Source: an uncultured Clostridium sp. (GTDB taxonomy: Bacteria; Bacillota; Clostridia; Clostridiales; Clostridiaceae). Taken from it: a DNA stretch of 43,579 bases. Of this stretch, positions 6,096-14,245 are shown piece after piece. The translations under genes and the position numbers were made by a program. Numbering within the stretch: the stretch's first letter is position 1; each line of letters opens with the position of its first letter. The stretch lies in the NCBI RefSeq assembly GCF_900769625.1, contig NZ_CAAGHK010000092.1, positions 1-43,579 on the forward strand, in the 5' to 3' direction. Under the pieces are notes generated by a model. The model was not told the origin of the DNA, made no database searches, and saw only the letters and a list, made by a program, of their open reading frames with translations.

Positions 6096-6140
6096 TTTTA
6101 TTCTCCTTGTCTTTAATTTATATTTATTTTTTGATATTTT

Positions 6141-6230
6141 TTGTATCGTTATTTTTAATCATACACCAATTTTGGTTTATGTCAATATTTTTGTACCATT
6201 TTATAAACTTATATGTTATAATACGATACG
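6141..6230. promoter_or_regulatory. Divergent promoters and CGATAC operators between xis-like and repressor genes
   Basis: Minus strand: -35 TTGACA (6180-6185), 16-bp spacer, -10 TATGAT (6158-6163), reading into the excisionase-like gene. Plus strand: -10 TATAAT (6217-6222) about 30 bp before the repressor start. One CGATAC motif sits just beyond each -10, near the expected start sites: ACGATACAA on the minus strand (6141-6150) and TACGATACG on the plus strand (6222-6230). This symmetry is what a repressor controlling both promoters would need. Confidence 0.65.
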
Positions 6231-6251
6231 TAATATATTGGAGGTATTCGT

Positions 6252-6803
6252 ATGAATATAGGCACAAAAATAAAAGAATTTAGAAAACAAGCTGGTTTAA
6301 CTCAACAAGAATTAGCTGAAAAAATAGGCAAAAAAGAAGTAACCATAAGAAAATATGAAAACAGTAGCAGAGAACCTAGATTATCTGTTATTCAAGAAAT
6401 TTGTGATGCTTTAAATATACCTATTGAAGAATTTGGCGAAGAGTTATTCCAAATAAAAAAGAGTCAATCTAGCAGAGAGGATGAGCATTCAGCCGATTCA
6501 ACAGAATTGTATAATGAAATTAATTCTAACCCTCTAAATAGAGAATTGACCGAAATTAATTTAGTGAAACAATTACTATTAGTTTATGGATACAATTTCG
6601 AATTTTACAATTTATCTGCTAAAAATATTGATGAAGCTGAAAAACTTGAAAGCGCATTAAAATACACTCTGCCATTAGGTAAAGTTACTAACATAAAAAC
6701 TCAAGAAGAATTTGAATTAAAAAATTCTGATTTTAAGAATTTATTAATTAACTTAAAGAATTTTATCGATTTTGAATTCTTTAAATTAAAGGCTAACAAG
6801 TAA
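6252..6803 (+). CDS. XRE-family repressor next to integrase
   Basis: The 183-residue product has a canonical N-terminal XRE domain (residues 4-65: IKEFRKQAGLTQQELAEKIG, KKEVTIRKYENSSREPRLS, then NIPIEEFG), a polar linker rich in Ser and Glu (about 70-95), and a C-terminal region of about 85 residues without a recognisable motif that may dimerise or sense a signal. It lacks the Ser-Lys autocleavage pattern of CI/LexA. GGAGG lies upstream of the ATG. It is divergent from the excisionase-like gene and 56 bp upstream of the integrase, so it may share a transcript with the integrase. Confidence 0.85.
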   Translation: MNIGTKIKEFRKQAGLTQQELAEKIGKKEVTIRKYENSSREPRLSVIQEICDALNIPIEEFGEELFQIKKSQSSREDEHSADSTELYNEINSNPLNRELTEINLVKQLLLVYGYNFEFYNLSAKNIDEAEKLESALKYTLPLGKVTNIKTQEEFELKNSDFKNLLINLKNFIDFEFFKLKANK

Positions 6804-6859
6804 ATACATATACTTATCCTTTCTCTGCCTCTGGCTCATTAAAATTAGGAGGATATGTG

Positions 6860-8017
6860 ATGAAAGGTTCAGTAAGAAAACGTGGAAACTCATGGTCATA
6901 TTGTTTTGACCTTGGTATGATAGATGGAAAAAGAAAAAGACAAGAAAAGGGTGGTTTTAGAACAAAAAAAGATGCTCAGACTGCATTAAGAGATGCTATG
7001 ACAGAGTATGAACAATGTGGAAGTATATTTAAACCAAATGAGATTTCAATTAGTGATTATTTTGATTATTGGTTTGATGCATATGTATTAACTAATTGTA
7101 AACCTAGTACACAAAATTATTATAGGCGAATAATAGATAATCATATTGTTCCTCATTTTAAGGATTATAAACTAAGACAACTTACATCAGATGCTTTACA
7201 GCAATTTTTAAATTTGAAGAAAAGAAATGGTCTTTCAAAAAATTCTATTTCTAATTTTTATGGAGTACTTAGTGGAGCATTAAAGTATGCTGTGTATCCT
7301 GCAAAATTTATAAAGGATAATCCTATGACATTTGTTTCAATGCCCAAATTTAATATAGTAAATAAAGATTCTAATAACTTAAAATTAATTACTCTAAATG
7401 ATTTTAAAAGAATTATTAACCGTTTCCCATTCGGTTCAAATTTTCATATTCCACTACAAATAGGATTTAATACAGGTATGCGTGGTGGAGAAATTGTAGC
7501 ACTCACATGGAATGATATTGATTTAATTAATGGAACTATTCATGTAAAACATACTTTAGTTCATGGAGAAAAAGGTAAGAAAAATTTTGTTCTAGGAACA
7601 CCAAAAACTCCATCATCATATCGAATAATTCATATTGGTGAATCGCTAATTAATCTATTGATTAAACATAAAGAATATCAAAATAAAAATAGAGAAGCTT
7701 ATGGACAATGGTATAATGATTCTAATTTTATATGTACAAAAGAAAATGGAGAACAAATCACCATTGATTCATATAAGTATTTAAGCAGAGTTGTTAATTA
7801 TGAATTAGGAATTAGATTTTCAATGCATAGTTTAAGACATACTCATGCAACTCTTCTTCTTGAAAAAGGTGCAAATATAAAAGATATTCAAAGAAGATTA
7901 GGACATAGTAAACTTTCTACAACTATGGATACTTATTCTCATGTTACAGAAAATATGAGAAATAGTACTGTCAGTATTTTTGAAACAATAAGTGAGAAAT
8001 TGCCGACATCTTATTAA
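6860..8017 (+). CDS. int: Tyrosine recombinase / integrase
   Basis: Site-specific recombinase of the phage/Tn916 integrase type, 385 residues from the ATG at 6860; AGGAGG at 6847-6852 is seven bases upstream, whereas the in-frame GTG at 6857 is too close. The N-terminus carries an AP2-like arm-binding domain (KRGNSWSYCFDLG), then a SAM-like core-binding domain (about 60-160), then the catalytic domain. Catalytic residues are visible: Arg208 (GMRGGE), His323 and Arg326 (HSLRH), His349 (LGHSKL) and nucleophile Tyr359 (DTYSHVT). All are intact, so it should be active. Its 3' end lies 98 bp from the end of rlmD, the presumed target. Confidence 0.95.
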   Translation: MKGSVRKRGNSWSYCFDLGMIDGKRKRQEKGGFRTKKDAQTALRDAMTEYEQCGSIFKPNEISISDYFDYWFDAYVLTNCKPSTQNYYRRIIDNHIVPHFKDYKLRQLTSDALQQFLNLKKRNGLSKNSISNFYGVLSGALKYAVYPAKFIKDNPMTFVSMPKFNIVNKDSNNLKLITLNDFKRIINRFPFGSNFHIPLQIGFNTGMRGGEIVALTWNDIDLINGTIHVKHTLVHGEKGKKNFVLGTPKTPSSYRIIHIGESLINLLIKHKEYQNKNREAYGQWYNDSNFICTKENGEQITIDSYKYLSRVVNYELGIRFSMHSLRHTHATLLLEKGANIKDIQRRLGHSKLSTTMDTYSHVTENMRNSTVSIFETISEKLPTSY

Positions 8018-8095
8018 GGAAATAAAAATGACGACTTGTCGACAAGATAAAAATTTCGTCGGCAAATCGTCGGCAGGCGACAAATTCTCGCCTGC
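8001..8095. other. Candidate attachment-site region at the rlmD 3' end
   Basis: A GC-richer patch between int and rlmD holds several short symmetric elements: TGCCGAC (8001-8007) and two direct GTCGGCA copies (8058-8064, 8069-8075, 11 bp apart); a 12-bp palindrome CTTGTCGACAAG (8035-8046); and an 8-bp perfect inverted repeat GCAGGCGA/TCGCCTGC (8073-8080 and 8088-8095) with a 7-bp spacer. Inverted arms around a 6-8 bp spacer are the usual core architecture of tyrosine recombinases, and the short repeats could be arm sites. The partner end of the element is outside the window, so the core is unproven. Confidence 0.4.
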
Positions 8096-8115
8096 AAAAA
8101 TCCTTATAAATGGCT

Positions 8116-9471
8116 CTATGCCTTGATTAGCTTAACTACAGTTTCAGCATGAGGCGTATTCGGGAACATATCCTTAACCTTAGTCTGAACTACTTTGTAT
8201 CCCTTTTGAGTAAGCACGTGTAAATCAGTTACTAATGTCTTAGGATTACAAGAAACATATATTATTTCTGGTGCATTGAACTTGATTAAATAATCAAGAG
8301 CTTTTGGATGCACACCGCCTCTTGGTGGATCTAATATTATTATGTCTGGCTTATCTTTTACAGTCTTGATTATTTCTGCAACATCCCCTGCAAGGAATTC
8401 GCAGTTATCTAATCCATTAAGCTTTGCATTTTCTTTTGCAGCTTCAACTGCTTCTTCTATAAGTTCTATTCCTACAACCTTTTTAGCTTTTTGTGCTACA
8501 ATCTGTCCGATTGTTCCTGTTCCACAGTAAAGATCAAATACTACCTTATTTTCACTATCTCCCATGAAATCTCTAACCATTGAGTAAAGCTGTTCTGCTC
8601 CCTTTGTATTAGTCTGGAAGAATGAAAATGGTGATATGTTAAATTCTAATCCTAATAATTCTTCTCTGATGTAGTCTTTTCCATAAAGTACATTCACTTT
8701 TTCAGGTATTACTGCATCTGATTTTGAATCATTTTCTGTATGTATTATTGACACTAATCTTCCATCATAGCTTTGATTTCTTAATAATTTAACGTAGTCA
8801 CTTAAGTCAAAATCAATTTGAGTTGTTGTTACTAAATTAACTAAAAGCTCACCAGTATTCTTAGCTTTTCTTATTACTAAGTGTCTTAAGTATCCTTCAG
8901 CCTTCATTATTCTGTAATATGGTAAGTTTTGTTCTCTAAAATATTCTACAGTCAGTCTTATTATTTTTCTGTAATCTTCATCAACTAACATGCAGTTATC
9001 AACTGTCACTATTCCAAAAGATTTACCTACCATGTGCATACCTACACCAAGTGGCGCACCCTTTGCTTCATCACCAAATGTAAACTCCATCTTGTTTCTA
9101 TATTCAAACTGTGTTGGGCTTCCTTGAATTCCAAGATACTCTCCAGTTGGAACACCTGCTTCTTCAAATAATTCTCTAACTTCTGCACTTAAAAATTCTA
9201 ACTGCTTTTCATATGGAAGGCTTTGTGATGAACATCCCCCACATACTTCAAAATGAGGACATGGTGCTTCTATTTCATATTCTGCTCTTTCATCTACCTT
9301 AAGTAATTTTACATCAGCATATTCTTCTCTTTTTCTTTTTACTCTTCCTGTTATCGTCTGTCCTGGAAATGCATTTTTAACATAAATTATCTTGTCTTCT
9401 ACATGACCAATACCTGTTGATGGGAATTGTAATCTTTCTATTTTAACTTGTAAGTCGCTTCCTCTTCTCAT
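8116..9471 (-). CDS. rlmD: 23S rRNA (uracil-5-)-methyltransferase RlmD/RumA family
   Basis: SAM-dependent enzyme that methylates C5 of a uridine in 23S rRNA (U1939 in E. coli numbering; the exact target in clostridia can differ). The 451-residue protein has an N-terminal TRAM domain (residues 1-62), an iron-sulfur cluster site with Cys71, Cys77 and Cys80 (CPHFEVCGGC), the SAM-binding motif FDLYCGTG (about 315), DPPRGG (about 382) and the catalytic Cys408 in SCNPKTL. AGGAG precedes the ATG. It is a single gene whose 3' end borders the mobile element but is not truncated. Confidence 0.9.
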   Translation of the reverse strand: MRRGSDLQVKIERLQFPSTGIGHVEDKIIYVKNAFPGQTITGRVKRKREEYADVKLLKVDERAEYEIEAPCPHFEVCGGCSSQSLPYEKQLEFLSAEVRELFEEAGVPTGEYLGIQGSPTQFEYRNKMEFTFGDEAKGAPLGVGMHMVGKSFGIVTVDNCMLVDEDYRKIIRLTVEYFREQNLPYYRIMKAEGYLRHLVIRKAKNTGELLVNLVTTTQIDFDLSDYVKLLRNQSYDGRLVSIIHTENDSKSDAVIPEKVNVLYGKDYIREELLGLEFNISPFSFFQTNTKGAEQLYSMVRDFMGDSENKVVFDLYCGTGTIGQIVAQKAKKVVGIELIEEAVEAAKENAKLNGLDNCEFLAGDVAEIIKTVKDKPDIIILDPPRGGVHPKALDYLIKFNAPEIIYVSCNPKTLVTDLHVLTQKGYKVVQTKVKDMFPNTPHAETVVKLIKA

Positions 9472-9542
9472 TATTTACTCCTATAATTATATTTTTTCAT
9501 CTAACTTAGTATTTAATTTTAAACTATCTATAATCAGAACAA

Positions 9543-9587
9543 CAGATTGGTATCTACACAAAATTTAATTCATGTAAAACCAATCTG
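9543..9587 (-). terminator. Probable terminator of the lipoprotein/RDD operon
   Basis: CAGATTGGT (9543-9551) and ACCAATCTG (9579-9587) form a perfect 9-bp stem downstream of the RDD-like gene on the minus strand; the long loop contains further partial pairing. A TTGTT tail follows. Confidence 0.5.
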
Positions 9588-9613
9588 CTCATTAATTCTT
9601 ATTGTATATAATT

Positions 9614-10003
9614 TTATAGGTTTAATATTCTCTTTGCAATAGTATTTTTTAATTTTGTTCTTTCCATTAGCTGTGTATACAGACAGTTTATTATAAAATA
9701 TACAACCATAACTGCACTTACCAATACTCCAGTTTCTCTTATAAACTGATATCCAAATGCATGCATTATTAAATCAGTTATTAATAATATAAGAGATGAA
9801 CCTGCAAGAACTATCAGCTGATCTAAAAGATTCGCAAATATTCCTTTTGCAAGCGATGATTTGCTGTCAGTTTCTAAACTATTTTCTTCTTGTCCTTCAA
9901 TTAAATCCTGAAGTTCGCTATTTGTATTTTCTTCACTTTCCTTTGAAAAATCAATACTATTCTTTTCTTCTGTTTCATTTTCTTTTAAATTATCTTTATC
10001 CAA
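9614..10003 (-). CDS. RDD-like small membrane protein
   Basis: The 129-residue product begins with a very acidic, Glu/Asn/Ser-rich cytoplasmic segment (residues 1-50) followed by two membrane helices (about 58-80 and 88-112). The start of the first helix (ANLLDQLIVLAGSSL) resembles the R-x-x-D type opening of RDD-family proteins, but without the Arg, so the assignment is tentative. Start is TTG at 10001-10003 with GGGGG upstream. It follows the lipoprotein gene by 21 bp in the same orientation, probably as an operon, and nearly identical AAGGGGGAAA ribosome binding sites precede both genes. Confidence 0.5.
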   Translation of the reverse strand: MDKDNLKENETEEKNSIDFSKESEENTNSELQDLIEGQEENSLETDSKSSLAKGIFANLLDQLIVLAGSSLILLITDLIMHAFGYQFIRETGVLVSAVMVVYFIINCLYTQLMERTKLKNTIAKRILNL

Positions 10004-10024
10004 GAAAATTTCCCCCTTACGGTA

Positions 10025-10738
10025 TTATTCCATACTCATTTCTGCATCTGCAAATTTATATTTTTTTGTAGACAATTTATAAAAAATACAATCATTTGAG
10101 GCCAATATTTCTTCATTAAGCCCGTCAATTGTGTTATTTATCCTTACTTCTGTCTCTCCGTTTGACAGTCTTTCTAAAATCTCATTATTGATATCTGAAT
10201 AATCCCTGTCAGCTTCGCCTGTAAATGCTTCTATGTACTTTACAAATGAAGTCTTTCCTAAATCAAAATCTTTATTATTGACTGCTTCTTTACCATCAAA
10301 TTTTAAAGTTAATTTAAGACTTATTACACCCTCTTCAAGATTTTCACCATATATCTTTAATCCATAATACATGCTTTCAATCTTATTGTTTTCTGGATTT
10401 TCATTATCAAAATATATTGAGTTATCTGTTATTGTCACGTTATCCTCTTTTTTAATAACCTCATCATTAATATACTTTACACCTAATCCATCAGTTATTT
10501 CCTTAATCGTTGATAACTTATCTTCATATAATTTCTTTGTTTCATCTAAAGTATAATTCTTTGCCCATGTTCCTTCTTGCTGTTCAGCTGCTAATTCAGT
10601 ACTTTCTATGGTTCCTGCACTATCTGTAGATTTTGCTGTCTTTTCACTGCTGCTATTTCCCGTAGTACTGCCTCCACACCCCACAAGTGATGCAGCTACT
10701 ACTAAACTCATAAATATACTTATTATCTTTTTAGACAT
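10025..10738 (-). CDS. Secreted lipoprotein of unknown function
   Basis: A type II signal peptide is clear: MSKKIISIFMSLVVAASLVGC with lipobox LVGC, Cys21 being the lipidated residue. The mature protein of about 216 residues begins with a Ser/Thr-rich linker and continues as a mixed alpha-beta domain with several acidic stretches. It resembles DUF5105-type clostridial lipoproteins in general layout, but I cannot confirm a family. It is probably anchored on the outer face of the membrane and cotranscribed with the RDD-like membrane protein downstream. Confidence 0.7.
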   Translation of the reverse strand: MSKKIISIFMSLVVAASLVGCGGSTTGNSSSEKTAKSTDSAGTIESTELAAEQQEGTWAKNYTLDETKKLYEDKLSTIKEITDGLGVKYINDEVIKKEDNVTITDNSIYFDNENPENNKIESMYYGLKIYGENLEEGVISLKLTLKFDGKEAVNNKDFDLGKTSFVKYIEAFTGEADRDYSDINNEILERLSNGETEVRINNTIDGLNEEILASNDCIFYKLSTKKYKFADAEMSME

Positions 10739-11010
10739 TAATTTTCCCCCTTAGTTATAGGCTCTCTAATCTTTTATCCTTAGATCTCTAATTTCTTATA
10801 CATCATTATTACATCAAGAATAAATCATATTTACTACATTAAATAAATATTTTTCACACAAGCCATAACAAATTAATATTCTCATAATATCACTTTCATA
10901 TTACAACTTTGTGTCAAAGAGACATTCTGTTGTTTCTTGCAATTTTATAACATTTGCACTTTTATTATAGCATTTTTATGTAAATTTTCATAACTAATGT
11001 ATTATTTATT

Positions 11011-11727
11011 TTAAACTGTTATGCTATCCTTTATTTTTTCAAACATCTTTTCTCCAATACCTGTAACATTCTTTATTTCCTCGATACTTTTAAATCCACC
11101 ATTCTGCTCCCTGTATTCAATTATACTCTTTGCCTTTGAATCTCCGATTCCATTAAGGGTCTTTAACTGTTCAGCTGTAGCCGTATTGATATCAACAAGA
11201 GATTCAGAAACTGATGAAGATAATGCTGCTTCACTATTCTGTACAGCTTCCCTTAGACTATCATTTTGAGTTTTATCAGCTATATATATCATTTCATGGT
11301 TCTGAAGCTTCTTTGCCCTGTTTATGCTGCTTAAATCAGCATTTTCTGTAATCCCTCCTGCCATATTTATCAAATCATTGACTATTGAATTTTCATCAAG
11401 AGTATATACATCTGGCTTTGCCACCTGGCCTTTTATCTCAACTATTATTGTTTTATTCTGTAATGTGCTGCCAGACTTCTTTCCTGTTTCTTTACTATCT
11501 TCTGCGGTACTGCTTTTTTGAGAATTCCTTTCCAAATCTTTTTCAGAAATCTTTTGAGCATTTTCTTCTATATCTATATTTTCTTCATCCACAAAAATAC
11601 TTTCATTATTATTTATATTGAGTTCATTAAATCCAGAAGTATTATATACGATTAATGCTGATAAAATTACAATGACTAAAATACTGATTAATCCTATCTT
11701 TTTATATTTGAGTAATTTATCTTTCAT
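11011..11727 (-). CDS. comEA: ComEA-like DNA-binding competence protein
   Basis: The 238-residue protein has an N-terminal membrane anchor (residues 9-29), a Ser/Glu/Lys-rich extracellular linker, an SLBB domain (about 92-150, from TIIVEIKGQVAKPDVY) and a C-terminal helix-hairpin-helix DNA-binding domain (about 178-238, VDINTATAEQLKTLNGIGDS and a second hairpin VTGIGEKM). This order is that of ComEA, which binds double-stranded DNA at the cell surface during uptake. No comEC follows within the window, so competence is not shown. It is transcribed alone. Confidence 0.85.
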   Translation of the reverse strand: MKDKLLKYKKIGLISILVIVILSALIVYNTSGFNELNINNNESIFVDEENIDIEENAQKISEKDLERNSQKSSTAEDSKETGKKSGSTLQNKTIIVEIKGQVAKPDVYTLDENSIVNDLINMAGGITENADLSSINRAKKLQNHEMIYIADKTQNDSLREAVQNSEAALSSSVSESLVDINTATAEQLKTLNGIGDSKAKSIIEYREQNGGFKSIEEIKNVTGIGEKMFEKIKDSITV

Positions 11728-11892
11728 AAATTAATCCTTTCTACAGTAAATTATTATTGAATAGTATTGACAATAAATATGATGTTTACACATTTTTTGT
11801 ATACATTTTAACTTTAAGTAGAATAATAATTAGTTTTTTGGTAAAATATACTTTATAGCAATAATTATAATAGAAATAGTATGGAGAGATTT

Positions 11893-13131
11893 ATGAAAAG
11901 ATATTTAAAAATTTTTAGTATACTGCTGTTTCTTCTATGTATACCTTTAAATGTACTAGCTGAAACATCAGCACCTGATATTAATGCTCAAGGGTGTTCA
12001 TTGATAGATGCATCAAGTGGAAAAGTTCTCTATGGTAAAAATGAAAACTCTACTTTTGAACCAGCTTCAACAACAAAAGTCATGACGGCAATTGTTGTTT
12101 TAGAAAAGTGCAAGCTTACTGATGAAGTTACTGTTCATGAAGATTTCACTGCAATTGATGGTACTGCCATCGGACTTTTAAATGGTGATGTTTTAACTGT
12201 TCGTGACCTTCTGTTAGGATTGATTATGGAATCAGGTAATGATTGTGCAAATGCCTTAGCAATTCATGTATCAGGCAGTATTGATTCTTTTGCACAGCTT
12301 ATGAACGAAAAGGCAAAAGAACTTGGTGCAACTGCTACCAGCTTTAGAAATCCAAGTGGACTTCCTGATCCTGAACACCTTACAACACCACATGATTTGG
12401 CTTTATTTTTAAGTGCCGCACTCCAGAATCAGGATTTTATTGATATTTCAACAACACAATATGCAGAAATAACAATGATTAATAATCCTGAAAGAACTCT
12501 CATTGTAAATAATAAAAACTATATGATTAATAAGAACTCAAGATATTATTACAAATATGCTCTTTGTGGTAAAAATGGATATACAACAAAAGCTAATCAC
12601 ACATATGTATCTGCAGCTGAAAAAGATGGACACATCCTTGTTGCTTCATTCCTGAATGCTATGGATAAAAACCAGAATTTCTTTGATATGCAGACAGTAT
12701 TTAATTATGGTTTCGATAACTTTTCTTTTGTAAAACTTTATGACAAAGGACAAGAAGTTGCACAATATGATGTCAGCAGGAATCTGACAATTCCTCTTAC
12801 AATTAACAGAACTATTGAATATCCAGTTGCAAAAGGTGAAGAAAATTCTGTATCTTATGAAATAAAAGTACAGGATGAAGACTTAAGCAAGAAATCTTTT
12901 AATGCTGGTGAAAATATATTAAAAGGTACTATTTACGTTAATAATGAAGAGCTGGAAACTGTTGATTTAGCTTCTGGTGTTTCAAGAACTTATGAGCCAC
13001 TTCTTTCTAAACAGACTCTTTCAAATCCAAATGTTCCAGCTTACATTGCTTTTGGCGTAGCAGGTGTTGCTGCACTTTTGGCTGCAGGAATATTTATTAA
13101 AAAAAGATTATCGTTTAAGGGAAAACATTAA
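11893..13131 (+). CDS. dacF: D-alanyl-D-alanine carboxypeptidase, DacF-like, with KNG instead of KTG
   Basis: Low-molecular-weight penicillin-binding protein (peptidase S11) that trims the terminal D-Ala from peptidoglycan stem peptides. The start at 11893 is chosen because GGAGAG at 11883-11888 precedes it, leaving 412 residues with a signal peptide (about 1-23, ending VLAE). The catalytic STTK (Ser59, Lys62) and SGN (Ser114-Asn116) motifs are present. The third motif, normally KTG, reads KNG at 227-229 in CGKNGYTTKA. A C-terminal membrane anchor lies at about 380-402, followed by a basic tail. The gene is plus-strand and ends in a strong terminator. Activity with KNG is uncertain. Confidence 0.85.
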   Translation: MKRYLKIFSILLFLLCIPLNVLAETSAPDINAQGCSLIDASSGKVLYGKNENSTFEPASTTKVMTAIVVLEKCKLTDEVTVHEDFTAIDGTAIGLLNGDVLTVRDLLLGLIMESGNDCANALAIHVSGSIDSFAQLMNEKAKELGATATSFRNPSGLPDPEHLTTPHDLALFLSAALQNQDFIDISTTQYAEITMINNPERTLIVNNKNYMINKNSRYYYKYALCGKNGYTTKANHTYVSAAEKDGHILVASFLNAMDKNQNFFDMQTVFNYGFDNFSFVKLYDKGQEVAQYDVSRNLTIPLTINRTIEYPVAKGEENSVSYEIKVQDEDLSKKSFNAGENILKGTIYVNNEELETVDLASGVSRTYEPLLSKQTLSNPNVPAYIAFGVAGVAALLAAGIFIKKRLSFKGKH

Positions 13132-13194
13132 ATTAGTTGACAGCTATCAGTTTGTAATAACTAATAACTCTTTTATTAATAATTGTACGAAATC

Positions 13195-13231
13195 AAAAGT
13201 CCTAAAATCTATTGATATTTTAGGACTTTTA
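13195..13231 (+). terminator. Terminator of the carboxypeptidase gene
   Basis: AAAAGTCCTAAAAT (13195-13208) pairs perfectly with ATTTTAGGACTTTT (13217-13230) across an 8-nt loop. Adequate T tail. Confidence 0.85.
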
Positions 13232-13310
13232 TATTTATTATATTTCTACATCTGTAATGTTTTAGTACAATACTTCTTAAAATTATATATTATCTCCTCA
13301 GAAGTATATT

Positions 13311-14216
13311 TTATTTATTAAGCTTTTCAATTAAAGATTTCATATCTTCTGGGAGCTCAGATTTTAAAGAAAGAATTTCTCCTGTTCTTGGTGATTTAAA
13401 ATCAAGAGAATATGCATGAAGCGCCTGTCTGTTAATTAAATCCTGCTCTTCATCACCATTCCCATATAAAGAATCGCCATAAATCGGATGACCGATACTG
13501 CTTAAATGCACTCTTATCTGATGAGTTCTTCCAGTTTCAAGTGTACATTCAACAAGACTCGCATCTTCATATTTTTCTACTACTCTATAATGAGTTATAC
13601 TTCTCTGGCCTCTTTCATCAACCACTCTCATTATTCCAAAATCAGTTCCTTCAGGTCTATAAATAGGCAGGTTGATAGTTCCTTCTTCTTTTTCTAATAA
13701 TCCATGTACAACCGCCATATATTTCTTTGTCACCTTGTTGCCGCTCATTTCCTTAGAAAGCATTCCATGTGAGAACTGATTCTTTGCAATTATTATCAGT
13801 CCTGATGTGTTCATATCCAGTCTTGAAACAAGCCTTACAATACACTTCTGACCGCTTTCCTGGAAATAATGAATCACACCATTGGCAAGTGTTCCGCTTT
13901 GATAGCTTTTTGTAGGATGAACTACCATGAATGGTTTCTTATTTACTACCAGTATATCTTCATCTTCATATATTATTTCAATATCCATCTTTTCTGGTGT
14001 AATATCCTGACTTTCATCCTTTGCCAGGTCTATTTTTATAATTTCGCCTTCATTAAGGACACGATTCATCTTCACTGCAATATCATTGACAAATATCCTT
14101 CTGTCAATCGATGCGCTTCTTATCAATCGTGTTGATAATCCCATTTCCCTTTTCAGATATTCTCTTATCTTAATTCCTTCTTCTATACCAGTTACCTTTT
14201 TTTCTAAGATGCTCAT
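13311..14216 (-). CDS. RluA/RluD-family ribosomal large subunit pseudouridine synthase
   Basis: Converts specific uridines of 23S rRNA to pseudouridine. The 301-residue protein has an N-terminal S4-like RNA-binding domain (about residues 15-75) and the RluA catalytic domain (about 85-290) with the signature RLDMNTSGL, where Asp134 is the catalytic aspartate, and the downstream GRTHQIRVHLSSIGHPI motif. AGGAG precedes the ATG. It follows the LCP-family gene by 29 bp in the same orientation and may be cotranscribed. The exact target position is not deducible from sequence. Confidence 0.9.
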   Translation of the reverse strand: MSILEKKVTGIEEGIKIREYLKREMGLSTRLIRSASIDRRIFVNDIAVKMNRVLNEGEIIKIDLAKDESQDITPEKMDIEIIYEDEDILVVNKKPFMVVHPTKSYQSGTLANGVIHYFQESGQKCIVRLVSRLDMNTSGLIIIAKNQFSHGMLSKEMSGNKVTKKYMAVVHGLLEKEEGTINLPIYRPEGTDFGIMRVVDERGQRSITHYRVVEKYEDASLVECTLETGRTHQIRVHLSSIGHPIYGDSLYGNGDEEQDLINRQALHAYSLDFKSPRTGEILSLKSELPEDMKSLIEKLNK

Positions 14217-14245
14217 CTTATTTTATCTCCTTATATTATCAAATG

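Larger units (their letters stand above)
1..8099. mobile_element. Integrated mobile element, right-hand part (left end outside window)
   Basis: Every gene from the window start to position 8017 is accessory: three XRE regulators and a cro-like HTH protein, an excisionase-like protein, a tyrosine integrase, a Rep-like winged-helix protein and a ParM/ParR partition pair. The right boundary lies between the integrase stop and the rlmD stop codon at 8116; rlmD itself is intact. No structural phage, conjugation or relaxase genes are visible, so I cannot say whether this is a prophage, phage-plasmid, integrated plasmid or ICE. A plasmid-like rep-par module together with integrase and excisionase suggests an element that can exist both integrated and extrachromosomally (inference). 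The rlmD/rumA locus is a known insertion target for clostridial conjugative transposons. Confidence 0.8.

Noticed and set aside
6857..6859. GTG as the integrase start
   Set aside because: It is only four bases from AGGAGG; the next codon ATG at 6860 has better spacing.
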